From an uncultured Cyclobacteriaceae bacterium (lineage in GTDB: Bacteria; Bacteroidota; Bacteroidia; Cytophagales; Cyclobacteriaceae): a DNA stretch of 64,000 nt. A model generated the notes under the pieces. That model was not told the DNA's origin. It worked only from the letters and a program-made list of their open reading frames with translations, and searched no databases. This document shows, in pieces, positions 1-9,217 of this stretch. The translations under genes and the position numbers were made by a program. Where the stretch lies: positions 124,001 to 188,000 of the forward strand of contig CAKZRQ010000017.1 in NCBI GenBank assembly GCA_937146645.1. The letters are read 5' to 3'. How positions within the stretch are numbered: the stretch's first letter is position 1; each line of letters begins with the position of its first letter.

Positions 1-329
1 GAATCCATCAGAGGGCTATCGAAATAATAGCTGGATGGACCCACACCCGGAGTCACGATAATCAGATCGTGCTCATTCGCCATTCGCTGAACCAGGCCTT
101 TTTCGGTTACTTTTTTATGCCAATCGCTGAAAGAACCGCTTCCTCCGTGGAGGAGATAAAGTACTGGAAATCTGTCTTTACTTTTCTCATAACCATCTGG
201 AAAAGTAATGGCAGCCATAAGCTTTTTATCCATTACGCTACTAGCGATGGGTAAGCTATCCGTACCAAATTGCCCAAAACAGACGAGGCTGATAAATAGG
301 CAGACAAGAGTTAATTGTATTTTTTTCAT
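1..329 (-). CDS. Exported esterase (esterase D / PF00756-like), C-terminus cut by window edge
   Basis: Only the N-terminal 109 residues are present; the gene runs off the left edge. It begins MKKIQLTLVCLFISLVCFGQ, a Sec signal peptide with likely cleavage after the G at residue 19. The mature part contains FPVLYLLHGGSGSFSDW, the oxyanion-hole strand typical of esterase D / S-formylglutathione-hydrolase-like alpha/beta hydrolases, and then LIIVTPGVGPSSYYFDSP. The nucleophile serine would lie beyond the edge. The start ATG overlaps the stop of the upstream esterase by four bases (ATGA), so the two are probably translationally coupled. Family assignment is from motif recognition; the substrate is unknown. 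Confidence 0.8.
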   Translation of the reverse strand, partial: MKKIQLTLVCLFISLVCFGQFGTDSLPIASSVMDKKLMAAITFPDGYEKSKDRFPVLYLLHGGSGSFSDWHKKVTEKGLVQRMANEHDLIIVTPGVGPSSYYFDSPLMD

Positions 330-1987
330 CGTAAAGTCACTATTCCGTTTGAACCTAGTGCCTCTTTATGTTCTTCGGAAAGAGACCAGTTATTATCAAA
401 AAAACCTGAGGCCACAGGGGTTTGCATAGATCCTTTGAAGAGCATAAAATCTTCAAAGTTTGGTAAAACCCGATGTGTCATTGCCACGAAAGGATAACCT
501 GTTTCCTCAAGGTTCGACCACCAGCTTAAACCAGAGTTTACCACGATATAATTATTTCCCTGAGGATATATGTAAATCAGTCCATGCTCGCCGTCATTCT
601 CATTCAAATGCATGGGCAAAACCTCTTTCATCCCTGAGATGATGGAATTAGAATTGGCATCCCCAAAGAGAATCAAATTTGCATCTTCCAGATCACTTGG
701 CCGAACTTCTTTATCTGAAATAACCCTTGGGAAAAACATGATCCTTCCCAAAAACTCACCGCGATAATTTGACCAATTGGCGGCTTCTAACGCCGTGGCT
801 CTTCTGGCTGCGAGTTCCTCCTCTGATGGATTGTCCATAGTACCAAAGACGTAAACATGCCTTTGAGCAAAGGCATCAAATACAGGGCCCTCTAATCCAG
901 ACTTTTTTGTCATGACTCTGGATTCCCTGATACCAGGTTTCCATTCTCCATTTTCCTTGTAGAAATGAAATTCTGGTGCTGCAGGTAGCTGGTGATCCTT
1001 GCCATCAAGGGCCAGATTCAGGGGCTGAGAATCGTTGTAATTTGGATGCTTTGCGAGGTCAAGTGAAAAGGCGTTTAGATTTTTTGTATCGATTTTCAGG
1101 TTTCCCTCAAAATCAAAGGTGGCTTCAATCTCGGCTAATTCACCTGATTCAATTTCGGTAATTTCTACCCAATACGCGCCATCGTATTTTAGTTGACGGG
1201 TAGCAAATTTCACCTTCTGGGGATATGGATTTTTAGTAAAGTTGTCGAACCAATCGAAGATAAATCCACCTTCATAAGCATTCACCCAGCTATCGTGAAG
1301 AACACCTGGATATTCTGCATAGCTAACTTTTGTACCATTGGCCTCCATCGCTTTGATCATTCTTTGAGTTCCAGCCACTGGAACTACCGGATCTGCATCC
1401 CCATGGAAAAAATGAACGGGATAATTAAAGCTATTTTGCATAAGCTCTAAAGCTTGAGTAGGAGGGGCCGGGCAAACCGGGGCTATGGCCGCCCAGATAT
1501 CTGGTTGTGTTAATCCGATCCAAAGTGTTCCTCCACCACCCATGGAGAGTCCGGTCAAATACATGCGATTTTCATCAATAGTGAACCGTTCCTTCACATC
1601 CTCAATCACTTGCATCACATCAGTTTCGGGTACTCCTTGATAACCGGCTGTTCCTCGGGCATAAGGTGCAACTACGATATAGTTCACATCATCCCATTCG
1701 GGGAAATAGCGACTTGCTTCTACATCATTTTCTCCTTCAAGATTTGATTTGCCAAAAACTCGTCTTAATGCCAGCCTATGATTAGAACCAGCGCCGTGAA
1801 GCATAACCACCAAAGGATAGGCGTTCATTTCATTGTAATCTTTTGGTAGGTACAATGCATAGGGTTGCTCGGTATCATCCAAATCAGAGTGAACAGTAAG
1901 TACCTGAGGACCGGATTCTAATTTTTGTCCTATAGAACTTCCCCACATTAAAAATAAGAGGATAAAGGGGATGAGAATTTTTTTCAT
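326..1987 (-). CDS. Exported alpha/beta hydrolase, PHB-depolymerase/predicted-peptidase type
   Basis: 553 residues. I chose the ATG at 1987 because it gives MKKILIPFILLFLMWGSSIG, a clean signal peptide; an in-frame TTG at 2017 would add ten residues. The core (about 45-250) has VVMLHGAGSNH (oxyanion hole), GLSMGG with nucleophile Ser148, GDADP with Asp197/199, and VLHDSW with His231. This is the layout of the PHB-depolymerase/feruloyl-esterase-like predicted peptidases. Residues 260-553 form an additional domain I do not recognise, possibly a carbohydrate- or protein-binding extension. The gene is followed by a second esterase with a 4-bp overlap. The probable role is periplasmic or surface hydrolysis of an ester; the substrate cannot be told from sequence. 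Confidence 0.8.
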   Translation of the reverse strand: MKKILIPFILLFLMWGSSIGQKLESGPQVLTVHSDLDDTEQPYALYLPKDYNEMNAYPLVVMLHGAGSNHRLALRRVFGKSNLEGENDVEASRYFPEWDDVNYIVVAPYARGTAGYQGVPETDVMQVIEDVKERFTIDENRMYLTGLSMGGGGTLWIGLTQPDIWAAIAPVCPAPPTQALELMQNSFNYPVHFFHGDADPVVPVAGTQRMIKAMEANGTKVSYAEYPGVLHDSWVNAYEGGFIFDWFDNFTKNPYPQKVKFATRQLKYDGAYWVEITEIESGELAEIEATFDFEGNLKIDTKNLNAFSLDLAKHPNYNDSQPLNLALDGKDHQLPAAPEFHFYKENGEWKPGIRESRVMTKKSGLEGPVFDAFAQRHVYVFGTMDNPSEEELAARRATALEAANWSNYRGEFLGRIMFFPRVISDKEVRPSDLEDANLILFGDANSNSIISGMKEVLPMHLNENDGEHGLIYIYPQGNNYIVVNSGLSWWSNLEETGYPFVAMTHRVLPNFEDFMLFKGSMQTPVASGFFDNNWSLSEEHKEALGSNGIVTLR

Positions 1988-2046
1988 AGTGATGTAAAAT
2001 TGAATAGATTGAAGCAAGGGAATATAATTAAAAATTAGCGCCGCTC

Positions 2047-2071
2047 ATGGTTCCTTTTGGCGAAGGACCAT
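2047..2071 (+). promoter_or_regulatory. Bulged inverted repeat in the leader between divergent genes
   Basis: ATGGTTCCTT (2047-2056) is complementary to AAGGACCAT (2063-2071) with one bulged T and a six-base spacer. There is no T-run after it, so it is unlikely to be a terminator. It lies 22 bases before the permease start and 60 bases from the divergent esterase start, so an operator or leader hairpin is possible. Function is unknown. Confidence 0.3.
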
Positions 2072-2093
2072 AGAATGTGCTGAATGGATAATC

Positions 2094-3194
2094 ATGAAGA
2101 CCAGCAGACTCCAACAATGGGCATACATAGTCACCCTGATTGTTTTTGGTGTGATTATTTTGAAAGAAGGATCATTTCTTTTTGTCCCTCTTCTTTGGGG
2201 TATATTCTTCGCATTCGCGCTTTACCCCATGGCACATTGGCTCGAGCTAAAGCGAACCCCACGAGCTTTGGCTATAGTGATAAGTATCCTGGTGGTGAGC
2301 GTGTTTGTCATCGGGGTCCTATATGTACTTTTCAATCAGGTGGTGAATTTGGCCAAAGACATTCCGGAAATCGGGGAGCAACTACGCTCTAAATCCAATA
2401 CCTATCTCAAGGATATCTTCGCATTTTTTGATTTAGAAGTAGGGGAATCGCTGGAAAACTTCGGACTGATGGAGATTGTGAAGGTTGAAAATCTGAGCAA
2501 AACATTGTTTGCTACGGGGAAGTCTATCACCCTTGGTGGAATTGTTCCGTTATACGTTTTTCTTTTACTGTATTACAAGGACTTCTTTACAAGCTTCCTC
2601 CTGATGGTTTCTGATGATCCGGGAGAAAAAGTAATGAACTGGGCCAGATCTACGGGTAGTCTGATTAAATCATATCTGGTAGGCTTAGTAAAGGTGACTT
2701 TTGTAGTCGCCTTGCTTTCGGGCATCTATTTCTACTTTATAGGAAGTAAGTATTTTATTCTATTTGCCGTATTGGTGGGAGTATTAAATCCCATTCCCTA
2801 CGTTGGAGTAATTCTTAGCTCATCTGTTGCTATTTTCTTCATGTTCCTTACTACTGACTCTTTGCTTTACCCTTTACTAACTATCCTTGTGCTTTGGGGG
2901 ATTCAGCTTTTGGAGAACAATATTATCACACCATTGGTGGTCGGTTCTCAAGTAAAGGTGAATGCCCTAGCAGTGGTTTTAGCCATACTTTTTGGAGGCT
3001 GGCTTTGGGGAGTTTCGGGTATGGTGCTGTGTATACCCCTGGTAGGGGTCTTGAAGCTTACCTTGGAACAAAGTACTGACTACCAAGCCTATGGTTTCCT
3101 CCTTAGCGATTCGGTCAAAATTGTAGAAGAGAATGAAAACTACTGGTCCTTGCTAAGAAAAAAAATCGGTGGCAAAAAAGGCTCCAATAGTTAA
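2094..3194 (+). CDS. AI-2E transporter family permease (UPF0118)
   Basis: 366 residues with about seven to eight hydrophobic segments (roughly 10-25, 28-45, 58-82, 145-165, 195-220, 222-245, 250-275, 292-325). Family landmarks are present in the usual order: NPIPYVGVILSS, then ENNIITPLVVG, then GGWLWGVSGMVLCIPLVGVL near the C-terminus. The region around 85-130, which is less hydrophobic, is the usual soluble domain between the N-terminal and core helices. Members of PF01594 include the AI-2 exporter TqsA, PerM and Na+/H+ or K+ antiporters, so the substrate cannot be inferred. It is a single gene, divergent from the esterase pair and convergent with the symporter (16 bp apart). Confidence 0.85.
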   Translation: MKTSRLQQWAYIVTLIVFGVIILKEGSFLFVPLLWGIFFAFALYPMAHWLELKRTPRALAIVISILVVSVFVIGVLYVLFNQVVNLAKDIPEIGEQLRSKSNTYLKDIFAFFDLEVGESLENFGLMEIVKVENLSKTLFATGKSITLGGIVPLYVFLLLYYKDFFTSFLLMVSDDPGEKVMNWARSTGSLIKSYLVGLVKVTFVVALLSGIYFYFIGSKYFILFAVLVGVLNPIPYVGVILSSSVAIFFMFLTTDSLLYPLLTILVLWGIQLLENNIITPLVVGSQVKVNALAVVLAILFGGWLWGVSGMVLCIPLVGVLKLTLEQSTDYQAYGFLLSDSVKIVEENENYWSLLRKKIGGKKGSNS

Positions 3195-3210
3195 GTTTCT
3201 GATTATCCTT

Positions 3211-4632
3211 TTAATCCCAGAATTCTGCGTTCTCGATACCATTCTCTGAGGCTTTGAAAACAGGATCTTTTCCTTCTTTCTTTTGTCTTTTGTAATCATC
3301 GAATGCTTTGATGGCTGGCTTTCTAAGAAGAATAATGGCTATCACGTTCAACCAGGCCATTAATCCAACCCCGATATCTCCAAGCATCCAAGCGGCTTCC
3401 GCAGTTTTAACACATCCATAGAATGTAGCTGCCAGAATTAAAACACGTAACCCGTTTAGTGCAAGCTTATTGCTTTTGTCCTTGAATAAGTAGCTGAGAT
3501 TTGTCTCAGCGATGTAGTAGTAGGCCAAGACTGTGGTAAATGCAAAGAAGAAAAGAGAGACAGCAATGAAACCCTGACCAATGGCTGGGAATTCACTGGC
3601 AATCGCATACTGCGTGTACTCAGGACCAATCTGAACCCCCGGGAGATTTTCGGTCAGGAATCCTCCTTCAGGGTTGATTACATTATACTGACCCGTGAAA
3701 AGGATCATCAGAGCTGTAGCCGTACAGACAAAAATAGTATCCACATAAACAGAGAATGCCTGAACCAGACCTTGCTTGACCGGGTGGCTTACCTCTGCTG
3801 CAGCAGCAGCATGAGGAGCTGTACCTTGACCTGCCTCATTGGAATAGATTCCTCGTTTCACGCCCCAGGCTATGGCCATACCAAAGACCCCACTGAATGC
3901 AGCTTCCATATTAAAAGCGGATTTGACAATCAAACCAAAAACTGCTGGAACCTCTGTGATATTAATTCCTATGATGAGGAGCGCCATGAAAATATAGGCG
4001 GCCGCCATTACCGGGACGATGATTTCTGCTACCACACTGATTCGCTTCACACCACCAATAATGATTACTGCAAGACAGGCCGTTACCACAATCGCTGTGT
4101 ATAATGGCTCTATACCAAAAGCATTTTCTATACTCAGTGCTATGCTATTGCTTTGGACCCCGGGCATAAATAGCGCCGTGGCGAGAATCGTAGCAAATGC
4201 AAATAGCATTGCATACCATTTCACTTTTAAACCCTTCTCGATGTAGAATGCAGGTCCGCCCCGGTATTGGCCGTCTTTTACTTCTTTATAAATCTGGCCA
4301 AGCGTAGATTCTATAAATGCGGATGATGCTCCAAGGAAGGCAATAACCCACATCCAGAAAATGGCTCCCGGTCCACCCATGGCTATGGCAGTGGCTACAC
4401 CGGCGATATTTCCCGTTCCTACTCGCCCAGAGATCGCTATAGCGAAAGCTTGAAAGGAGGAAACACCTTTTTCAGAAGCTTTACCTCTAAAGAGCAAGGA
4501 GACCATTTCTCGGAAGAAAGTTACCTGAAGAAAACGGGTTTTGATGGAAAAGAATATCCCTGCGCCCAGGCAGAGGTAGATTAAGGCATCACTCCATACG
4601 ATGTCATTGATGGCCTGAATAATATCGTTCAT
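3211..4632 (-). CDS. Alanine/glycine:cation symporter family protein (AGCS)
   Basis: 473 residues, polytopic. The N-terminal half carries SGRVGTGNIAGVATAIAMGG and FWMWVIAFLGASSAFIEST, which are the family signature of Na+:alanine/glycine symporters (PF01235). RGIYSNEAGQGTAPHAAAAA, at about 260-280, is the second conserved block. Length and pattern fit a complete AlsT/DagA-type carrier that imports small neutral amino acids with sodium or protons. It is monocistronic, with about 215 bases of upstream non-coding sequence containing a TATTTTTG -7-like box at 4703-4710 on this strand but no good -33 partner. Confidence 0.92.
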   Translation of the reverse strand: MNDIIQAINDIVWSDALIYLCLGAGIFFSIKTRFLQVTFFREMVSLLFRGKASEKGVSSFQAFAIAISGRVGTGNIAGVATAIAMGGPGAIFWMWVIAFLGASSAFIESTLGQIYKEVKDGQYRGGPAFYIEKGLKVKWYAMLFAFATILATALFMPGVQSNSIALSIENAFGIEPLYTAIVVTACLAVIIIGGVKRISVVAEIIVPVMAAAYIFMALLIIGINITEVPAVFGLIVKSAFNMEAAFSGVFGMAIAWGVKRGIYSNEAGQGTAPHAAAAAEVSHPVKQGLVQAFSVYVDTIFVCTATALMILFTGQYNVINPEGGFLTENLPGVQIGPEYTQYAIASEFPAIGQGFIAVSLFFFAFTTVLAYYYIAETNLSYLFKDKSNKLALNGLRVLILAATFYGCVKTAEAAWMLGDIGVGLMAWLNVIAIILLRKPAIKAFDDYKRQKKEGKDPVFKASENGIENAEFWD

Positions 4633-4847
4633 GTTGGTTTGTTTTCGCTAGTCGATAATCCTGAATGAATTATCCTTGACTCTGAATTCTCCTGCTAGCT
4701 GGCAAAAATAAGAATTAAAAATAGATGCACTAGTTAGGTTTGAAAAACGGTTTATTCACCTGAGAAAGAGAAACCTGAGAGGTTAGAATGCAGTCCTAAC
4801 TGTATGTATGAAAATGAAGCCAGTAATTAATTCCAAAAAAAAACTCA

Positions 4848-5612
4848 TTATTCGAATTTTACGATGGCTGCTTTATCCGGATTGTAGAGATCATGATCAA
4901 CTTGGCCAACGGCTCCTTCAACAGCTCCTCGTTCTGACCGTTGCCAGATGAGCCAGCCCTTTTCTGCCCAGACCTTTGGAACCTTAGGTTTTTCCACTCC
5001 GTATTCCGCTACCCAAAGGTGGTATTCCGCAAGCTTTGCATCTGATAGGTATTGGTCTCCGAAGGAGTGATTCGTATAGACGATTGGCTTTACACCCAAT
5101 TGGGATTCCACATGTTCCAGCCAGATTAGCACATTCTTTTCAAAGTCAGCTGCAGAAATATCTCCCTTGATTCCTCCTGATTCGAGATCAAGGACCGGAG
5201 GAAGATCTCCTTTTTCATATCCTGCATTGGAGACGAATAACTTTGCCTGACTTAATGGATCATCATTCGACATAAAGAAGTGATAGGAACCATGAACAAG
5301 TCCTGCATTCTTGGCCCCAACCTGATTTTCCTTAAAATCGGGATCCACATAGGTCTCACCCTGGGTAGCTTTGTCATAGGCGAAAAGAATCCCGGCTTCC
5401 TTAATCTCTTCCCAATTAATATCTCCCTGAAAATGGGATACATCGATTCCGAGTTTGGTTTTGTTTTGTACCTCTTTAGGTTCTTCAGTGGATGCAGAAG
5501 CTGTAGACTCTGTTTGTTCGGGTCTCGAATCCTCAGTTTTTTTTGTTTCACCTGAACCGCAAGATAGGAGTAGAGCAGATAAACATACTGTCCAGATTAG
5601 TTTACTTTTCAT
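4848..5612 (-). CDS. GH25 lysozyme-like lipoprotein
   Basis: 254 residues. LLLSC with Cys18 is a lipobox, followed by a Ser/Thr/Glu-rich linker to about residue 50. The GH25 fold starts at LGIDVSHFQGDINWEEI (54-70). Asp57 and the DLE at 142-144 (PPVLDLES) match the catalytic acidic residues of Chalaropsis-type muramidases; AGLVHGSYHFF at 103-113 is the next conserved strand. GH25 enzymes hydrolyse the MurNAc-beta-1,4-GlcNAc bond of peptidoglycan. As a lipoprotein it could act on the host's own wall or be presented at the surface. Its start overlaps the stop of the upstream membrane-protein gene by four bases, suggesting coupled translation. Confidence 0.88.
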   Translation of the reverse strand: MKSKLIWTVCLSALLLSCGSGETKKTEDSRPEQTESTASASTEEPKEVQNKTKLGIDVSHFQGDINWEEIKEAGILFAYDKATQGETYVDPDFKENQVGAKNAGLVHGSYHFFMSNDDPLSQAKLFVSNAGYEKGDLPPVLDLESGGIKGDISAADFEKNVLIWLEHVESQLGVKPIVYTNHSFGDQYLSDAKLAEYHLWVAEYGVEKPKVPKVWAEKGWLIWQRSERGAVEGAVGQVDHDLYNPDKAAIVKFE

Positions 5613-6505
5613 GATTCCTTAGTTTTTTCTTTAGTCAAAGCCTTGAGGGCTTCCATGGTTTCCTCATACTTTTCCAGAATAGCCCCATAGCCAAAATTCC
5701 TTTTTATCGTGACTCCGATGATATACCAAAAGAGCAGAGGTAAAACAAGGAAGATGACCACGATATTTCCAATCAGCGCCACGGCAAGCTCTAATCCGTG
5801 CTGTCCAGCAAAGCTTAGCACCTGGATCACTTCTTTACCAATTTTCTCCAATTCATCCGTAACCTCATCCTTCCCTTTTATGAGATCATCCTCCACTTTA
5901 TTAAATACATTGAGTTTGCCTTTATTCTTCTCCTTTTGCTTCGCAATCAGGTTATCAAGCTTTTCTTGTTGAGCAGATTTCTTGGTATTGATAGAATCCT
6001 TTGTGGCCGTGAGATGATTCTTTAATTCAGAACCAAGGTCAATATTTAGCTCGTGTGAGACATGAGCAAGAGAGAGACTATACATGGCTATACCCGGAGA
6101 TATCAGAAGGCCAATTATCAATAGCTTCTTTGCCAATTTGTTGTAATCAGGTAGAAACAATCCAGCGAAGCAAATCACAAGAATGACCTTAAATACCCAC
6201 CAATGACTGATTTTGAGCAAGATCATTTGAATGAGAATGATCACATCTGCGGTATTCAAATAGCTTAAAACTGAATTGAAATCGCGCTCTATTCCGCTGC
6301 CCCAGGATTTAATTATTGGAATGGATTCTGCAAGTGGAAGAACCACAGTTTCTAACTCATAGAGAGCGGTAATGGCAAGGGTAATTTCTTCAGCCGCCTT
6401 GTTTTGGAAACCTAGAGCGTAACCGAAAAAAAAGTTAGTGATCGAGCCAATTATTAAAATTCCTGCAAGAATTTTAAAGCCATACTTTTTCAAAAAATCC
6501 TTCAT
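5609..6505 (-). CDS. Unrecognised inner-membrane protein with charged helical loop
   Basis: 298 residues, family not recognised. Hydrophobic segments are visible at about 11-33, 85-117 (probably two helices), 127-146 and 236-265. Between the last two lies a charged, Lys/Glu-rich stretch (about 155-225) likely to be helical or coiled coil. The C-terminus (272-298) is also charged. The 4-bp overlap with the downstream GH25 lysozyme gene implies they are made together, so a role in envelope or wall remodelling is possible but unproven. No signal peptidase site is apparent; the first helix is probably an uncleaved anchor. Confidence 0.7.
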   Translation of the reverse strand: MKDFLKKYGFKILAGILIIGSITNFFFGYALGFQNKAAEEITLAITALYELETVVLPLAESIPIIKSWGSGIERDFNSVLSYLNTADVIILIQMILLKISHWWVFKVILVICFAGLFLPDYNKLAKKLLIIGLLISPGIAMYSLSLAHVSHELNIDLGSELKNHLTATKDSINTKKSAQQEKLDNLIAKQKEKNKGKLNVFNKVEDDLIKGKDEVTDELEKIGKEVIQVLSFAGQHGLELAVALIGNIVVIFLVLPLLFWYIIGVTIKRNFGYGAILEKYEETMEALKALTKEKTKES

Positions 6506-6685
6506 TTCGCAGATTTAAAAATTCCGAAAATTATTCGAAGCCAAATCCAATATGAAAAATTGGGTTACAAAGTCAGAAAATTGCCCATTGTTTTCAGCTC
6601 TGAATTAACTTAAAATAGATATTTAATCTGAGGAATGAAAACCTTGATTTTCAGTTAGTAATACTCTTGAATTAACTTCGAGTAT

Positions 6686-8116
6686 TTATAATTTTCCTCT
6701 TCGCGCTACCAATTCCTCCCGGATTTCATTGGCCTTTTCCTCGGATATTCCATAATTCCACATGACAATGACGGCAAGAACCGCTGTTATCATAGGAACC
6801 AGAACATCCGCTATCCGTAGGTTTGTGAGAGTTTCCACGGTTTGCGTCGCAGCATTTTGATCCCATCCCACGATTTTTAAAATCAGGCCAGAAAGACCTA
6901 AGGCCAGTGCATACCCTATTTTCACCATTAGCCAGTATACAGCTCCGAAGGTTCCTTCCTTTCTGGGCATGCCATTGTTTAATTCGTCCAAATCACAAAG
7001 GTCTGCCGTCATACTCATCATGAGCGTAAAAAGACCTCCAATTCCAAATGACATAAATGGAATCTGGATGAACATGAGCCAAACGATATCAGGGTTGAAT
7101 CCCCACCATTTCATGGCATAGCCAAAAACGGAAATAGATGTAGAGATGAGAAAGGCATTTTTCTTACCCCATTTCTCTGCCATTTTGGTGATGATTGGAA
7201 TTACAATGAATATGGTGGATGCTGCTGCAAGCGTATTGTACCAAGCTGGCCACTGACCGGCCGCTCCGTAATCCCCATTGAACATGTAATAGACAATAAT
7301 GAATAAGGAGAACTGGGCGATGATTTGAAATCCATTATAAACAAGGAATGTCGCGCCACATACCCGAAGAAACTCCTTGTTAAAAAGGATTTGCTTCATT
7401 CCCTTGAAGAGGTTTTTCAAGTTGTCTTGTAGCGCAGAAAATGAGAGATCCGACTGACCCTCGAGATTGGTTTGATCTACTTCCTTACAAATCAAAGCTG
7501 GTAAAACCGCTAGCACCAGGCAAATGACACCAGTATAAATTGCAACGACTCTAACGCCTTCCGTTTGAGTGGAGAAGATGTCTGGCTGTGCAATTACCCA
7601 CCATAACCAAGGTGCGATCATCCAGGCGATTTGTCCGATGATCTGTGAAGATGCCATGAGCCGTGTTCGCTCGTTGTAATCCGAGGTCATCTCATACCCG
7701 AGTCCAATTAACGGGGTGGCGAAAATTGTGTACCCAATGTAGAATACAAAGGACATCACAAGAATATACCAGAAATGGAATGTGGAAGAATCTTCTGGAT
7801 TTAACTGCCACATGATCATGAAACTGATTCCCGTGATGAATGCGCCTAGCATGATGTAAGGCTTTCTGCGACCCCATTTTGACCGGGTATTATCCGTGAT
7901 ATATCCCATGATAGGATCTGTAATGGCATCTAAAACCCGAGGGATGGAAGTGAGAAGTGCAGCATCCAGTGGATCCATTTTAAAGGCTACCACCAGATAA
8001 TACATGAATGCGCCAAGAGCAGCTGGGAAAAGTTGATTCGCAAGATTGCCCGCTCCAAAGGCGAATTTTTGCACAAAGGGGACGATGTCTTCCGGTGCAG
8101 TTTTGTATTTAGACAT
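6686..8116 (-). CDS. GPH-family (glycoside-pentoside-hexuronide):cation symporter, MFS
   Basis: 476 residues with about twelve hydrophobic helices. The family block RVLDAITDPIMGYITDN followed by SKWGRRKPYIMLGA lies between helices 2 and 3, as in MelB/LacS-type symporters. It is the last gene of a minus-strand operon with a phosphorylase and two glycosidases; 54 bases separate it from the upstream glycosidase gene. The context makes uptake of glucosyl disaccharides or short beta-glucan oligosaccharides with Na+ or H+ the most likely job. Substrate is inferred from neighbours, not from the protein itself. Confidence 0.88.
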   Translation of the reverse strand: MSKYKTAPEDIVPFVQKFAFGAGNLANQLFPAALGAFMYYLVVAFKMDPLDAALLTSIPRVLDAITDPIMGYITDNTRSKWGRRKPYIMLGAFITGISFMIMWQLNPEDSSTFHFWYILVMSFVFYIGYTIFATPLIGLGYEMTSDYNERTRLMASSQIIGQIAWMIAPWLWWVIAQPDIFSTQTEGVRVVAIYTGVICLVLAVLPALICKEVDQTNLEGQSDLSFSALQDNLKNLFKGMKQILFNKEFLRVCGATFLVYNGFQIIAQFSLFIIVYYMFNGDYGAAGQWPAWYNTLAAASTIFIVIPIITKMAEKWGKKNAFLISTSISVFGYAMKWWGFNPDIVWLMFIQIPFMSFGIGGLFTLMMSMTADLCDLDELNNGMPRKEGTFGAVYWLMVKIGYALALGLSGLILKIVGWDQNAATQTVETLTNLRIADVLVPMITAVLAVIVMWNYGISEEKANEIREELVARRGKL

Positions 8117-8170
8117 TTTGGGTTCGGTTAATTGCTGATTCGCTTATCGAATCAAGGGTTGGTGTTGAGA

Positions 8171-9217
8171 TCAATTCTCAGTATAATATTTTTTGACCAC
8201 ATCAAAGGTCATCTTCTTATTTCTATCTACATCTACTATTCCCCAATATTCTTCATTTGGGGAGCCATCGTAAGGCACTCCACTACTGTTTGGAGCCCAG
8301 CCTCCTTGGTCATATTGTTCTGGGTTTCCTGCTTTCCAAAGTTCATCACTGTACGCAAAAAGAGTCACTCCGGAGCTAGTTTCAAGATTGTCAAAAACTG
8401 ATTTAAGAATCTTCTCATTTGCATCAGCTTGCGCTTTTTGATTTTCACCTTCTTCATAGCCCAATTTTGTGATGGTCATGTAACTATCTCCGCCAGCCTC
8501 GGATAGATACATCGGCTTCTCACTAATGGCAGACCACTGTTCGAAGATCTCTGTAGGATCATCCCATCGATATACATTCATACCCCAGATGTCTATGTTT
8601 TGGCCCATGGCCAAAGCTAAAGAATCAGGAAGTTCACCATGGGCTGTAGTAACTGGAATCGCAGGATCAATTTCGTGGATCTTATTAGCAGCATCATCCA
8701 TCGCCTCGTACCAATTCTTCATATCTCCATCAAACCACTCGGGGTGATAATTGTACTCATTTCCGAGCTCCCACATCAAAATAGCCGGATGGCCTTTGTA
8801 CTTCTCTACATAATCTGCAAAGGTGCCCGAAAGTATATCGAATTTTCCGTCTTGATTATAACCAAAGCCAACCACAACCATGATATTTTCTTCAGCAAAG
8901 CGATCAAGAACACCTTCCTCAAGAATAGGAGAGTAGACCCTAATGGTATTTACACCAGCCTCCTTTAGTAGCGCAATGTCAGCATCCAGCTGATCAAATG
9001 ATCTATCTGTGGATCCTTGAGGAACGGGATTAAAGCAGACCCCTTTTATAATATAGGGTTCTCCATCCACTAAAATTGATCTCCCATCAATGCTTATTCT
9101 TTCCTTCGGTTCTTCAATTTCAACCTCTTGATTATCAGGGTTTGAAGTGCATGAGAAAAGCAGAGTGAATAATAAAAACAGAATAGAAATTTTCTCGAAC
9201 AGGAATGCTTTACTCAT
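8171..9217 (-). CDS. Clan GH-A glycosidase lipoprotein (GH2/GH5-like TIM barrel)
   Basis: 348 residues. LLFSC with Cys23 is a lipobox. The segment ISIDGRSILVDGEPYIIKGV resembles the start of GH2-type TIM barrels. WELGNEYN puts the acid/base at Glu154, and YLSEAGGDSY puts the nucleophile at Glu240, as in retaining clan-A enzymes. Only the barrel is present; the beta-sandwich domains of true GH2 enzymes are missing. The start overlaps the upstream GH17 stop by one base (TGATG). Given the neighbours, it probably trims or transglycosylates beta-glucan oligosaccharides outside the inner membrane. The exact GH family is uncertain; GH5, GH158-like or an unclassified clan-A group are alternatives. 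Confidence 0.75.
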   Translation of the reverse strand: MSKAFLFEKISILFLLFTLLFSCTSNPDNQEVEIEEPKERISIDGRSILVDGEPYIIKGVCFNPVPQGSTDRSFDQLDADIALLKEAGVNTIRVYSPILEEGVLDRFAEENIMVVVGFGYNQDGKFDILSGTFADYVEKYKGHPAILMWELGNEYNYHPEWFDGDMKNWYEAMDDAANKIHEIDPAIPVTTAHGELPDSLALAMGQNIDIWGMNVYRWDDPTEIFEQWSAISEKPMYLSEAGGDSYMTITKLGYEEGENQKAQADANEKILKSVFDNLETSSGVTLFAYSDELWKAGNPEQYDQGGWAPNSSGVPYDGSPNEEYWGIVDVDRNKKMTFDVVKKYYTEN

